A stretch of 64,000 nucleotides of DNA from an uncultured Campylobacterota bacterium (GTDB lineage: Bacteria > Campylobacterota > Campylobacteria > Campylobacterales > Sulfurovaceae). The translations under genes and the position numbers were made by a program. The DNA lies in the NCBI GenBank assembly GCA_937141405.1, contig CAKZQQ010000006.1, positions 248,001 to 312,000 on the forward strand, read 5' to 3'. The notes below the pieces were generated by a model. It ran no database searches, was not told the DNA's origin, and saw nothing but the letters and a program-made list of their open reading frames with translations. Of the stretch, positions 9,303 through 18,090 are shown in pieces. Within the stretch, counting starts at the first letter, position 1; each line of letters starts with the position of its first letter.

Positions 9303-10757
9303 CTATTTATTTGTAAATGCTTGGAGCATCGATTTTTTATCTAGAAATTTTTCCATTGCAATTTTTTTATTGTTTTTAATCTCTTTGCCGTCATGATAGA
9401 GCATCATTATCTTAAAGTTATCATCTTCTAGAGCATAAGAGGCTATATCATCAGGATTGACAACAAATCTATCGAGTGTTCTTGATGTGGGCCAAGGGAT
9501 ATCCCCGTAAGCCATATAGACGAGTTTTGAGCAGTATACCTTATCACAACTGTTTGCATCAAAGTTAAAGTCATATGCTTTGCCAAGCTGGCGGAAAGTA
9601 TTGAGGATAATCTCTTTTTTTGCATCATCTGTTAGCTTTTTATCTCTGATAACCGCTAAATCATCAATGTTTAAAAAGTGTTTCATGCTATTGATAACAA
9701 CACCTTCTCTGAGCGCCTCGATAATATTTTTACCGTTTCGTATTGCGCCGTGATAAGGCACAATGGCAGGATCATTCCATATGCCGAGCGCTTTAAGCTC
9801 TTTTTCATTCCCGACCCACAAAGCAGCATGTCCCCAGTGCCCCGGAATAAAACGATCTGTGAGTCTAAAAGGAGTCTTCTCTAGTAAGATATCACCGGCT
9901 TCTAGATTTGATTTACTCTTTAAAATCTTTCTGTTGTTGTAGAGTTTGCCTTTTCTTGTAGATACCATACCCACCGTATTACCAAAGAGTAAACTCACTA
10001 GGTTTATTGTCTCGTTTTTTACAGTTTTGCCCGCATCATAGACATCGTATGTTGTTTTTTTAATCTTAGTAGTAAAGAGCTTTGATGTATCATTTTTTTG
10101 TATCATCTCATATGAGGGGCTATTGATTATCAGTGTAGATAAATAGTTATAATTTTCAAAATCGACAGCATCATTTTTATGTTCTTTGTACCAATTTATA
10201 GCATTTTTTACTCGATCTCTTTTTCTTTTTGAAGCAAAAGATGAGGCCACCTTTCCAAGCTCCCTATAGCCTATATCATAGCCGCTATCCGGATTGTTGA
10301 GATGAAACCTAAGCAGGCTATCATTTTGATATTGCGAGACCGCTAACATCCAATTGTCATACATGATCAGTGTAGATGCTAAAGAGAGAGAAACTTTTGC
10401 GAGTTGTATATCTTTGGATATCTGATTTTTGGGCGTGGCGTTTATCTCTTTTTCATATTTGAGTGCCAGCTTATAAAGCTTTTTTCTCTGTTTTAAAAAA
10501 GTGCTTGTTCCGGCACTAAGCTCTTGAAGATCTTTGCCACTGAGGGGCTGTTTTTTTGAAGATTTGATATGGAGCCTATTGTAAGACTCTATCATTTTTT
10601 GTCTTGAAGCCAAAGACTCTTCGAAAAGTCTAATAGATTGAAAAATCTCTTGTTGTATCTGCTTTTTCGTCTCAATCTGATTTTCAGCCCATACAGATGT
10701 CGATACAAAAAGAAGAAGACCAAGTATACTTCCTATAAAATACCTTTTCCTAATCAT
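9303..10757 (-). CDS. Exported YiiX/YebB-type permuted papain-like cysteine hydrolase
   Basis: This 484-aa protein has a signal peptide (hydrophobic IGSILGLLLFVSTSVWA, likely cleaved after A), an alpha-helical N-terminal region of about 270 residues, and a C-terminal NlpC/P60-superfamily domain of the circularly permuted YiiX type. In that domain GHWGHAALWVG supplies the catalytic His. CDKVYCSKLVYMAYGDIPW, about 140 residues later, supplies the Cys; His before Cys is the permuted order. The second of two tandem ATGs is chosen because it is 5 bases from GGTGA. It overlaps the upstream membrane-protein gene by 8 bases, so the pair is co-expressed. The substrate may be an amide or acyl bond in the envelope, but this is not determinable. 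Confidence 0.82.
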   Translation of the reverse strand: MIRKRYFIGSILGLLLFVSTSVWAENQIETKKQIQQEIFQSIRLFEESLASRQKMIESYNRLHIKSSKKQPLSGKDLQELSAGTSTFLKQRKKLYKLALKYEKEINATPKNQISKDIQLAKVSLSLASTLIMYDNWMLAVSQYQNDSLLRFHLNNPDSGYDIGYRELGKVASSFASKRKRDRVKNAINWYKEHKNDAVDFENYNYLSTLIINSPSYEMIQKNDTSKLFTTKIKKTTYDVYDAGKTVKNETINLVSLLFGNTVGMVSTRKGKLYNNRKILKSKSNLEAGDILLEKTPFRLTDRFIPGHWGHAALWVGNEKELKALGIWNDPAIVPYHGAIRNGKNIIEALREGVVINSMKHFLNIDDLAVIRDKKLTDDAKKEIILNTFRQLGKAYDFNFDANSCDKVYCSKLVYMAYGDIPWPTSRTLDRFVVNPDDIASYALEDDNFKIMMLYHDGKEIKNNKKIAMEKFLDKKSMLQAFTNK

Positions 10758-11619
10758 CATCTTCACCTTTGTCGTTATAGACAACGATTTTGTAAAAAAA
10801 GGCAAGCCCTACGAACATCAAAGTTGTGCCTAAAAGCAACCAAAAAGCTGCAAGCATCTCTTTGTAATCGCCAAGCGCTATTTTGAAAACGACCATTAAA
10901 GTCTCGATAGATAAAGCAATAATAATCGATATCAAAAATCTTCCTAAAATTTTGTACTGCTTATTCTCTTCATTGTGGAAGCGTCTATAGAGTACCTCAT
11001 TTTCAAATATCTGTTTTGCTAAATCATAGATCGCAATTCCAAGTGTAATGGCAATGATTGATTGAAATATATTATGAAGAAGGTCAACCTCCTCTTTTAC
11101 AAAAAGAATTGCCACAAACATATATCCACCGTAAGCGACGAGTGCTACAGAGACGGCAGCAAGCAAAAAAGCGCCAAATATATAAAATGATTTTTTTATA
11201 TTTTCATAGGTTGAGTTGTACTCAATCAGCTTAAGCTCTTCAAGCAGTGCGATGAGGTCTATATCAAATACATAATACTTCTCTTCTTGCTTATGAACGA
11301 TAGAGACGCTTGCTTTCCCTGTTCTATAGTGAAGATAAGGGTTTGATATATAAAATCCTTTGCTATCTAGTTTCATTTTTGAGAAGTAGTGCTCTTTATT
11401 GCTGCCTTCTCTCTCTTTTTCGCTTCCTTTTTTACAGATAGTCGGAGAGATCTGAATATACTCTTTATTGACAGCATAGAGTAGCTGGATGGAGGAGTTT
11501 GCTTTAAAAATAGATGGGGCGTTTTCTATATATTTTTGAGGCGCACTTTTTATCATATTGATTATATATGCATCGACGGTACTTTTTTGCTTTCTATAGA
11601 TGTTGATGACTTCTTTCAT
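10750..11619 (-). CDS. Membrane protein with extracytoplasmic sensor-like N-terminal domain
   Basis: The protein is 289 aa. About 140 N-terminal residues look like a PDC/Cache-type ligand-binding domain: an N-terminal helix, then a HYFSKMKLDSKGFYISNPYLHY stretch typical of such sensors. There is no signal peptide ahead of it. The C-terminal half has about four transmembrane helices (around residues 150-175, 180-205, 225-245 and 255-280) separated by a short charged loop. No kinase, cyclase or methyl-accepting domain is present. It overlaps the downstream YiiX-type hydrolase gene by 8 bases, which argues for a joint function. The specific role is unknown. Confidence 0.7.
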   Translation of the reverse strand: MKEVINIYRKQKSTVDAYIINMIKSAPQKYIENAPSIFKANSSIQLLYAVNKEYIQISPTICKKGSEKEREGSNKEHYFSKMKLDSKGFYISNPYLHYRTGKASVSIVHKQEEKYYVFDIDLIALLEELKLIEYNSTYENIKKSFYIFGAFLLAAVSVALVAYGGYMFVAILFVKEEVDLLHNIFQSIIAITLGIAIYDLAKQIFENEVLYRRFHNEENKQYKILGRFLISIIIALSIETLMVVFKIALGDYKEMLAAFWLLLGTTLMFVGLAFFYKIVVYNDKGEDDD

Positions 11620-11717
11620 ACTCTTCTCCTTTTACAAGGTTATATTGTATCAAAAATGATGCTTTGAATATCTTTTAACAATAAGTATGCTACTATATGT
11701 CAAAAATTAGGTACTTT

Positions 11718-12368
11718 ATGCAACACCATCTTTTGCATGCTTCGGGCATATCACATACATTTGATTATAAACTTTTCGATGCGATAGATTTAGACTTAAA
11801 AGCACAAGAGTCGATAGCCATTGTCGGAAGAAGTGGCAGCGGCAAATCAACGCTTTTGCACAATCTTTCAACTTTCTTACAACCGACAAATGGAAATGTT
11901 GCGCTTTTTGGGGAAGATATTTATGGGTTGAGTGAGACCAAGATAGAGCAGATAAGACGCTATAAATTAGGCATGATATTTCAAAATCACTATCTTTTTC
12001 GCGGGATGCGTGCCGGGCTTAACATCGAGCTTTCTTCTTTACTTTGCGGCGTTTCTATAGAAAAGAGTATCCTCGATAAGCTAGAAATATCGGAGCTTCT
12101 AGACCAAAAGACTTCAGAGCTTAGCGGTGGTCAACAGCAAAGAATTTCCATAGCAAGAGTGCTTGCAAAAAAGCCGAAACTGATCTTTGCCGATGAGCCG
12201 ACAGGCAATCTAGATAAACAAAGTGCCAATCTTGTGATGGATGTATTGCTTGAGAATATCAAAGAAAATGATGGCGCCTTGATTGTTGTTACGCATGATA
12301 GTGAGATAGCTTCTCGTTGCGATAAGGTCTACCTTTTGAGTGATAAAAAGCTTACGCTTGTCCCTTGA
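11718..12368 (+). CDS. LolD-like ABC transporter ATP-binding protein
   Basis: This is an ABC ATPase of the LolD/MacB type, 216 aa from the chosen start. It has the Walker A motif GRSGSGKST, the Q-loop in MIFQNHYLFRGM, the signature LSGGQQQR, Walker B LIFADEPTGNLD, and the H-loop VTHD. An in-frame ATG lies 21 bases upstream, but the second ATG is preceded by TAGGT and gives the usual MQHHLLHASGI start. No permease gene is adjacent, so it probably works with a LolC/E-type permease encoded elsewhere, exporting lipoproteins from the inner membrane. It is followed by ffh. Confidence 0.85.
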   Translation: MQHHLLHASGISHTFDYKLFDAIDLDLKAQESIAIVGRSGSGKSTLLHNLSTFLQPTNGNVALFGEDIYGLSETKIEQIRRYKLGMIFQNHYLFRGMRAGLNIELSSLLCGVSIEKSILDKLEISELLDQKTSELSGGQQQRISIARVLAKKPKLIFADEPTGNLDKQSANLVMDVLLENIKENDGALIVVTHDSEIASRCDKVYLLSDKKLTLVP

Positions 12369-12431
12369 TTTTATATTTTTAAGCACCTCTTGGGTAAAAT
12401 CTAACAAATTTATTGGTTGGGATAGAAAGAT

Positions 12432-13781
12432 ATGTTTGCATCTATAACTGAAGGCTTTAAAAATACGGTCAATAAGATTCGTTTTAGAGATGATGAAAAA
12501 GCACTTAAAAAAGCAGTTGACGAGCTTAAAAAGTCACTGCTCAAATCCGATGTTTTTCATAAAGTTACTAAAGAGATCGTTGTTGCTGTTGAGCAAGAGA
12601 CAAAAGAGAGCGGGATAGGAAGAGATAATTTCCTAAGAGCACTGAAAAACCAACTTACCGCCATACTAACTGTCAAAGGCAATCAAGGGTTTGTGTTTGC
12701 ATCAAAACCGCCTACTGTTGTTTTGATGAGTGGATTGCAAGGTTCGGGAAAGACAACCACTACGGGAAAATTGGCGCACTTTTTAAAGACGCAGAAAAAA
12801 AAGAAAGTGATGATTATAGCCGCCGATTTACAGAGGTTAGCAGCAGTTGAACAGCTTAGACAGATAGCTGCAAAGATAGAGGTCGAACTTGTTGCTGACG
12901 AGCATGCTACACCTGCACAGATTGTCAAAGAGGGGTTACAAAGAGCAGAAGCTGAGCTCTATGATGTGGTACTCATAGATACCGCAGGTCGTCTTGCTAT
13001 TGATGCTGAGCTTATGGATGAGCTTGCAGTGATTAAGCAGATTGCAAGTCCTGATGAGATTTTTTATGTGGCAGATTCATTGAGTGGTCAGGATGCTGTT
13101 AGAACGGCGTTGAGTTTCAATGAAAAAGTTGGTATCACCGGAGTTATTTTGAGCAAGTTTGACGGTGATAGCAAAGGTGGTGTCGCCATAGGGCTCTCTC
13201 ATCAAGTGGGTGTGCCGTTACGATTTATCGGTGTGGGCGAAAAGATGGAAGACCTTGAGCAGTTTATCCCCGAGAGAATTGTAAATCGTCTGATGGGTGC
13301 CGGGGATATAGAATCTCTTGTAGAAAAAACAAGCGCTGTTATCGATGAAAAACAGGCAAAAGCGATCAATAAAAAAATCAAAAAAGGAAAATTTAACTTT
13401 AATGACTTTTTAGATCAGCTTGAGCAGATGAAAAAACTAGGTTCGATGAAATCGCTTATGGGCATGATACCGGGCATGGGAGCTATGGCAAAACAGATTG
13501 GCGATATGGATCTCGATAATTCAGATGAGATACGATATATAAAAGCGATGATATGCTCTATGACTAAGAAAGAGCGAGAAGATCCCGAACTTTTAACCAA
13601 TAGTAGAAAAAGAAGGCTTGCTATTGGGGCAGGGCTTGATCAGGTGCAAGTCAACAGAGCACTCAAGCAGTTCAAAAGTGCCGCGAAACTTGCTAAGCAA
13701 CTCTCGGGAAAAGGCGGAAGAGGAATGCAAGATATGATGAAGCAGATGCAAGGCGGTGGGTTTCCGGGCGGGCAGAGATAA
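12432..13781 (+). CDS. ffh: Signal recognition particle protein Ffh (SRP54)
   Basis: This is the GTPase subunit of the bacterial SRP, 449 aa. It has an N-terminal helical bundle, then the G domain with G1 GLQGSGKTTT (near residue 105), DTAGR, SKFDGDSKGG and the GVGEKMEDLE segment. A Met-rich M domain follows (GMIPGMGAMAKQIGDM, then the SRP-RNA-binding SRKRRLAIGAG). The C-terminus is Gly/Met-rich (RGMQDMMKQMQGGGFPGGQ). It heads the ribosome-maturation gene run that follows, 125 bases ahead of rpsP, as in other Campylobacterota. Confidence 0.97.
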   Translation: MFASITEGFKNTVNKIRFRDDEKALKKAVDELKKSLLKSDVFHKVTKEIVVAVEQETKESGIGRDNFLRALKNQLTAILTVKGNQGFVFASKPPTVVLMSGLQGSGKTTTTGKLAHFLKTQKKKKVMIIAADLQRLAAVEQLRQIAAKIEVELVADEHATPAQIVKEGLQRAEAELYDVVLIDTAGRLAIDAELMDELAVIKQIASPDEIFYVADSLSGQDAVRTALSFNEKVGITGVILSKFDGDSKGGVAIGLSHQVGVPLRFIGVGEKMEDLEQFIPERIVNRLMGAGDIESLVEKTSAVIDEKQAKAINKKIKKGKFNFNDFLDQLEQMKKLGSMKSLMGMIPGMGAMAKQIGDMDLDNSDEIRYIKAMICSMTKKEREDPELLTNSRKRRLAIGAGLDQVQVNRALKQFKSAAKLAKQLSGKGGRGMQDMMKQMQGGGFPGGQR

Positions 13782-13800
13782 AACCACTGTTTAATTCAAT

Positions 13801-13906
13801 TTTTATAATATTTATGGTATATTCGCATTCCTAAAAAGAGTGCTTACGAGTCTTTTGAGTTTGCAAGAGAGTTCTCAGCACTTTAAAAGTTAAAAAAAGG
13901 AACACA
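13801..13906 (+). promoter_or_regulatory. rpsP operon promoter and leader
   Basis: A TATATT box at 13818-13823 in an AT-rich tract is the likely -10 of the rpsP-KH-rimM-trmD-rplS operon. Downstream, AGTGCT (13839-13844) can pair with AGCACT (13877-13882) to close a leader hairpin just upstream of the rpsP ribosome-binding site (AAAGGA). The regulatory meaning of the hairpin is unproven. Confidence 0.4.
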
Positions 13907-14134
13907 ATGACAACAATTAGAATGACAAGAATGGGAAGAAAAAAGAAACCATTTTATAGAATAGTCGTAACTGACAGCAGAAAAAGAAGAGATGGTGGTT
14001 GGATAGAATCAATCGGACATTACAACCCTGTCTCTGAAGATAAAGCATTGGTTATCGATGAAGAGAGATTGAACTATTGGAAAAGTGTCGGTGCTCAAAT
14101 GAGCGATACTGTTAAAAAACTTACCAGTAAATAA
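13907..14134 (+). CDS. rpsP: 30S ribosomal protein S16
   Basis: This is S16, 75 aa, with the family signature [21 protein letters not shown] at the N-terminus and [10 protein letters not shown] following. It is the first gene of the rpsP-KH-rimM-trmD-rplS operon, and only two bases separate its stop from the KH-domain gene. Confidence 0.97.
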   Translation: MTTIRMTRMGRKKKPFYRIVVTDSRKRRDGGWIESIGHYNPVSEDKALVIDEERLNYWKSVGAQMSDTVKKLTSK

Positions 14135-14136
14135 AC

Positions 14137-14379
14137 ATGGTTAGCGAATTTGTCTCATACTACGCTAAATTGTTAGCAAATTGCCCTGAGGCAATACGCG
14201 TTGAGATATATAATACAAGCGAAGACTATGATGATATATTGATCCATGCTGATAAAAGTGATGTGGGCAAGCTTATAGGCAAAGATGGGCGTATGATTAA
14301 CTCCATCAAAACACTAATATCCGGCTGTAAAGCCAAAGGCTCAAAAAACTACAAAGTAAAAGTAGTCTCCATCAATTGA
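14137..14379 (+). CDS. KH-domain RNA-binding protein (KhpA-like)
   Basis: This 80-aa protein is a single KH domain. The GxxG loop is seen in VGKLIGKDGRMINSIKTL, flanked by the expected beta-alpha-alpha-beta elements. Small KH proteins in this position, between rpsP and rimM, are conserved in many bacteria and belong to the KhpA/YlqC family, which binds many RNAs. Its stop overlaps the rimM start (TGATG). Confidence 0.93.
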   Translation: MVSEFVSYYAKLLANCPEAIRVEIYNTSEDYDDILIHADKSDVGKLIGKDGRMINSIKTLISGCKAKGSKNYKVKVVSIN

Positions 14380-14897
14380 TGCGATTTTTTATAGCACAAA
14401 TAGGTCGTACCGTTGGAATCAACGGCGATCTAAAGCTCCACATACACTCTGATTTTCCCGAACAATTTCAAGCTAACAATAGATTTGAAAGCGATATAGG
14501 CGTCCTTGAGATTAAGAGCTATGATCCCAAAAGAGGTATCATCGCTTTTGTCGGTTATGCTTCAAGAGAAGATGCCAAGAAGCTTACAAATGTTAAATTA
14601 TATGCAAGCGATGAGCAGACAAAAGAGCACTGTTTTTTAAAGCAAGGTGAGTATTTTTGGTTTGATATAGAGGGTTGCAAAATAGTAGATAATGGCGAAG
14701 ATTTAGGCACGGTAATCTCCATAGAGAGACTTGCAGATATAGATTATATGAGCATAGAGACATCAAGCAGCCTCGTAGAGCAAGGGTTTGCAAAGAGTTT
14801 TTTAATCCCGTATATTCCTAGATATATCGCGAGTGTCAATCTTGAGAAAAAAGAGATTACGACGCAAGACGCAAAAGAGATACTGGAGGCAAGTTGA
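14379..14897 (+). CDS. rimM: Ribosome maturation factor RimM
   Basis: This is the 16S rRNA processing factor that binds S19 during 30S assembly, 172 aa. The N-terminal RimM domain begins FFIAQIGRTVGINGDLKLH. A PRC-barrel-like C-terminal domain contains EYFWFDIEGCKIV and FLIPYIPRYI. An in-frame TTG directly precedes the ATG. The ATG is preferred because it overlaps the previous stop as TGATG. The gene overlaps trmD in the same way. Confidence 0.95.
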   Translation: MRFFIAQIGRTVGINGDLKLHIHSDFPEQFQANNRFESDIGVLEIKSYDPKRGIIAFVGYASREDAKKLTNVKLYASDEQTKEHCFLKQGEYFWFDIEGCKIVDNGEDLGTVISIERLADIDYMSIETSSSLVEQGFAKSFLIPYIPRYIASVNLEKKEITTQDAKEILEAS

Positions 14898-15601
14898 TGC
14901 ATTTTTCTTTTATAACTCTATTCCCTTCTCTTATCGAGGGTTATTTTAGTGATTCTATCATGAAAAGAGCACTTGATAGTGGGATGATAAGTATAGATTT
15001 TTGTAATCCAAGAGATTTTACACTCGATAAACATAAAAAGGTTGACGCCCCTATGGTGGGTGGTGGAGCAGGGATGCTACTGACGCCACAACCTCTCGTT
15101 GATGCCATTAGAAATGAGAAGAGAAAGTGTGGCGATGCGCATACTATCTTACTTACTCCTGTCGGAAAAAAGTTTACGCATAATGATGCCGTGAGACTCT
15201 CTAAAAAAGCACATATCATTTTGGTGAGTGGTAGATATGAGGGTGTTGATGAGCGCGTCATTGAGAGCCAGATTGATGAGGTTTTCTCGATAGGAGATTT
15301 TATATTAAGCGGTGGAGAACTCGCTAGTTTGGTATTGTGTGACGCGATAGCTAGAAATGTAAAGGGTGTGCTTGGTAATGAGGAGTCACTTAAAGAGGAG
15401 AGCTTTGAAGAGCATCTTCTAGAAGCCCCGGCATTTAGTAAACCCGATAACTTTGAAGACAAAAGTATAATTTCAGAGTTTCTAAAGGGTAATCATAGTA
15501 AAATCACAGCCTTAAAAAGAGAGTTGTCTTTGCGCAAGACACAATATTTTAGACCTGATTTATATAAAAAGGTCGACAAAAGGCACAAAAATGAGAAATA
15601 G
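14897..15601 (+). CDS. trmD: tRNA (guanine-N1)-methyltransferase TrmD
   Basis: TrmD makes m1G37 in tRNAs from S-adenosylmethionine and prevents +1 frameshifting; this copy is 234 aa. It shows the N-terminal [16 protein letters not shown], the [16 protein letters not shown] loop, and the trefoil-knot cofactor site with [13 protein letters not shown] and [11 protein letters not shown]. The start ATG overlaps the rimM stop (TGATG) and has GGAGG 7 bases ahead. It overlaps the start of rplS by 11 bases. Confidence 0.97.
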   Translation: MHFSFITLFPSLIEGYFSDSIMKRALDSGMISIDFCNPRDFTLDKHKKVDAPMVGGGAGMLLTPQPLVDAIRNEKRKCGDAHTILLTPVGKKFTHNDAVRLSKKAHIILVSGRYEGVDERVIESQIDEVFSIGDFILSGGELASLVLCDAIARNVKGVLGNEESLKEESFEEHLLEAPAFSKPDNFEDKSIISEFLKGNHSKITALKRELSLRKTQYFRPDLYKKVDKRHKNEK

Positions 15602-15950
15602 ATATATTGAGAGCTTTGAAAAAGCACAGACAGAGGGGAAAAACATTCCTTCATTTAGAGCCGGAGATACTCTAAAAGTTGCTGTTAATATCAAAGAGGG
15701 AAACAAAGAGAGAATACAAAACTATGAGGGACTATGCATCGCGATTAGAGGTGAAGGCGTAGGAAGAACTTTTATAGTAAGAAAAATGGGTGCAAACAGT
15801 GTCGGTGTTGAGAGAATATTCCCACTCTACTCTGAAAGTATTCAAAGTATAGAAGTCCTTAGAAGAGGAAGAGTAAGAAGAGCGAAACTCTTTTACCTTA
15901 GAGATCTTAAAGGTAAAGCTGCTCGTATCAAAGAGCTTAGACGCAAATAA
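15591..15950 (+). CDS. rplS: 50S ribosomal protein L19
   Basis: This is L19, 119 aa, with [20 protein letters not shown] and the [21 protein letters not shown] signature. It starts inside trmD and is the last gene of the operon. A hairpin follows directly and separates it from the converging smpB. Confidence 0.97.
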   Translation: MRNRYIESFEKAQTEGKNIPSFRAGDTLKVAVNIKEGNKERIQNYEGLCIAIRGEGVGRTFIVRKMGANSVGVERIFPLYSESIQSIEVLRRGRVRRAKLFYLRDLKGKAARIKELRRK

Positions 15951-15955
15951 TCTTC

Positions 15956-15974
15956 CCCTTGGAATCCCCAAGGG
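15956..15974. terminator. Terminator hairpin between rplS and smpB
   Basis: A 7-bp stem, CCCTTGG / CCAAGGG, with a 5-base loop is followed on the plus strand by TTT. It lies in the 25-base space between the convergent stops of rplS and smpB and probably serves both directions. Confidence 0.65.
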
Positions 15975-15975
15975 T

Positions 15976-16437
15976 TTAATAACTCCGATTTTTTATCGCC
16001 TGTGCAGCTTCTCTATCTAGAGTTTTAGCTTTGAGTGTTGCTCTTTTATCGTGCAACTTTTTCCCTTTTGCTTCAGCAATTTGAACTTTGATGATGTTTC
16101 TTTCATTAAAATAGATCTTGAGCGGTACAACACTAAGCGCATCTTTTTCGATGCTGAGTTTTAACTTTTCGAGCTGTTTTTTGTGAAGTAAAAGTTTTCT
16201 AGGCGTTCTGGTTTCCGGTGTAAAGTGTTTGTTGGCAGTTTCCATATGAGTAATATGAGCATTCATCAGAAAGAGCTCATCCTTGATAAATCGGCAAAAG
16301 CTATCTTTGAGATTGGCTCTTTTTGCTCGAAGGGCTTTGACTTCACTCCCTTTGAGTACAACTCCTGCCTCGTATGTTTCGAGAATCTCATAATCGAATC
16401 TAGCCTTTTTGTTTTGAGCTATGATATCTATGGCCAA
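15976..16437 (-). CDS. smpB: SsrA-binding protein SmpB
   Basis: SmpB is the tmRNA-binding partner in trans-translation. It shows the family motifs YEAGVVLKGSEVKALRAKRANLKDSF, LFLMNAHITHMETANKH and KGKKLHDKRATLK. The frame can extend to an ATG at 16476 (166 aa). The TTG at 16437 is preferred: it has AAAAGGG 6 bases ahead and yields a normal 153-residue SmpB beginning near IDIIAQNKKARFDY. The ATG has no ribosome-binding site, and the segment between the two contains TTATAAT, which looks like the smpB promoter itself. The tmRNA gene is not in this window. Confidence 0.9.
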   Translation of the reverse strand: MAIDIIAQNKKARFDYEILETYEAGVVLKGSEVKALRAKRANLKDSFCRFIKDELFLMNAHITHMETANKHFTPETRTPRKLLLHKKQLEKLKLSIEKDALSVVPLKIYFNERNIIKVQIAEAKGKKLHDKRATLKAKTLDREAAQAIKNRSY

Positions 16438-16550
16438 CAGCAACCCTTTTTTAGCGATATTATAACATTTTATCATGCTATTTGAGAGGATGCGTAGCTC
16501 TTTTTTAACATAGGCTTGATTACAATAATGCGTTCAATTGAAGGATTAAA

Positions 16551-18089
16551 ATGAAAAGTACTTTTAAGGGTGATTTGTTCGGGGGAGTGACTGCAGCGAT
16601 TATCGCATTGCCTCTTGCGCTTGCTTTTGGGGTAGCAAGTGGTCTTGGAGCGAGTGCGGGGCTTTGGGGTGCTATTATATTGGGCTTTATTGCTTCACTC
16701 TTTGGAGGCACCTTAACACAAATATCAGGACCGACGGGCCCCATGACCGTTGTTATTGCCTCTTCTATAGTAACACTTCATTCTGATCTGAGACTCATAG
16801 TCTCTATGATACTGCTTGCCGGTGTTTTTCAGATCATATTTGGTGCTATAAAAGCCGGAAAATTTGTCCAATACATCCCGTATCCTGTCATCTCCGGATT
16901 TATGAGTGGGATTGGTATCATTATCATCATACTTCAGCTCAAGCCTCTTTTTGGTTTTGATGTAGATTCAAATGTCATACATACGTTGATTACACTCATC
17001 CCAAAATTAGATGAGATGAATATTGAGGCTCTTCTTTTGGGGGCATCGGCATTAGCGATAGTCTATCTAACACCACAAAAGATATCACGCTATATCCCTA
17101 CACCGCTTTTGGCACTTGTTGTCTTAACGGTTGCAAGTCTGCTTTTAGATTTGGATGTGCAAAAAATAGGGGATATTCCAAGTGGATTGCCCCCTTTGGT
17201 GATGCCGGATTTTGATCTAAAGCTTTACTCTACAGTCATCTCTTTGGCATTTACTTTGGCGATATTGGGCTCCATAGATACACTTTTAACTTCTATCGTT
17301 GCCGATTCCATAACGAGAACAAAACACAATCCCAATAAAGAGCTTATAGCGCAAGGGCTTGGCAATCTCTGTTGTGGCATCACGGGTTCAGTGCCCGGAG
17401 CGGGCGCTACTATGCGAACTGTTATTAATATCAAGAGTGGCGGTACGACAAGATACTCAGGCATCATCCACTCAATCGTTCTACTCTTGATAGCACTTCT
17501 ATTAGCGCCCCTTGCTTCTAAGATACCGCTCGCACTTCTTTCGGGAATTCTTATAAAAGTGGGGATTGATATCCTTGATTATAAGTTTATAAAGGTTTGG
17601 AGAGAGAGTCCAAAAAACGATCTTTTGGTGATGCTAAGTGTCTTTTTTATAACGGTCTTTTTCGATCTTATGATCGCAGTGGGTGTGGGTATTTTGCTTG
17701 CTTGTTTATTGGTTGTTTACCGTATAACAAAAGAGACGGATATATCACTTCAAGACAGTAAGGACTATAAAGATTTTGTTGTGCCCGAAGGGACGCGCAT
17801 CATCAGAATCGAGGGTGCTTTTTTCTTTGGCTCAAGTACCTTTTTCGAGAGTAAGATCAATACCATTTTGGATACACAAAGAATCATCATCGATATATCC
17901 TCTGTGCCTTTTGTTGATCTTACGGCGATATTTACGCTCAAAGAGTTTATAGCGAGATTAAAAGATGAGGGAGTAGAGATAGCAATCGTTGCTAAAAGTA
18001 AACACACCTCAAAGATTATGAAATTTAATCAAGATAAGATTTTTGAGGGAGTCAAGTTTTTTGAAAAATATAGTCAAGCTTTAGCTTAG
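16551..18089 (+). CDS. SulP/SLC26-family anion transporter with STAS domain
   Basis: This 512-aa membrane protein belongs to the SulP family. It starts directly with KGDLFGGVTAAIIALPLALAFGVASGLGASAGL, has the QISGPTGPMTVV segment of the substrate site, about 12-14 transmembrane helices to about residue 400, and a C-terminal STAS domain (residues ~410-512, FVDLTAIFTLKEFIARLKDEG). SulP proteins carry sulfate, bicarbonate or other anions; sequence alone does not tell which. It is transcribed alone, divergent from smpB. Confidence 0.92.
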   Translation: MKSTFKGDLFGGVTAAIIALPLALAFGVASGLGASAGLWGAIILGFIASLFGGTLTQISGPTGPMTVVIASSIVTLHSDLRLIVSMILLAGVFQIIFGAIKAGKFVQYIPYPVISGFMSGIGIIIIILQLKPLFGFDVDSNVIHTLITLIPKLDEMNIEALLLGASALAIVYLTPQKISRYIPTPLLALVVLTVASLLLDLDVQKIGDIPSGLPPLVMPDFDLKLYSTVISLAFTLAILGSIDTLLTSIVADSITRTKHNPNKELIAQGLGNLCCGITGSVPGAGATMRTVINIKSGGTTRYSGIIHSIVLLLIALLLAPLASKIPLALLSGILIKVGIDILDYKFIKVWRESPKNDLLVMLSVFFITVFFDLMIAVGVGILLACLLVVYRITKETDISLQDSKDYKDFVVPEGTRIIRIEGAFFFGSSTFFESKINTILDTQRIIIDISSVPFVDLTAIFTLKEFIARLKDEGVEIAIVAKSKHTSKIMKFNQDKIFEGVKFFEKYSQALA

Positions 18090-18090
18090 G

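Noticed and set aside
14941-15462. A 173-codon minus-strand frame
   Set aside because: It is antisense to trmD, which has all family motifs; the Ser-rich translation has no recognisable features.
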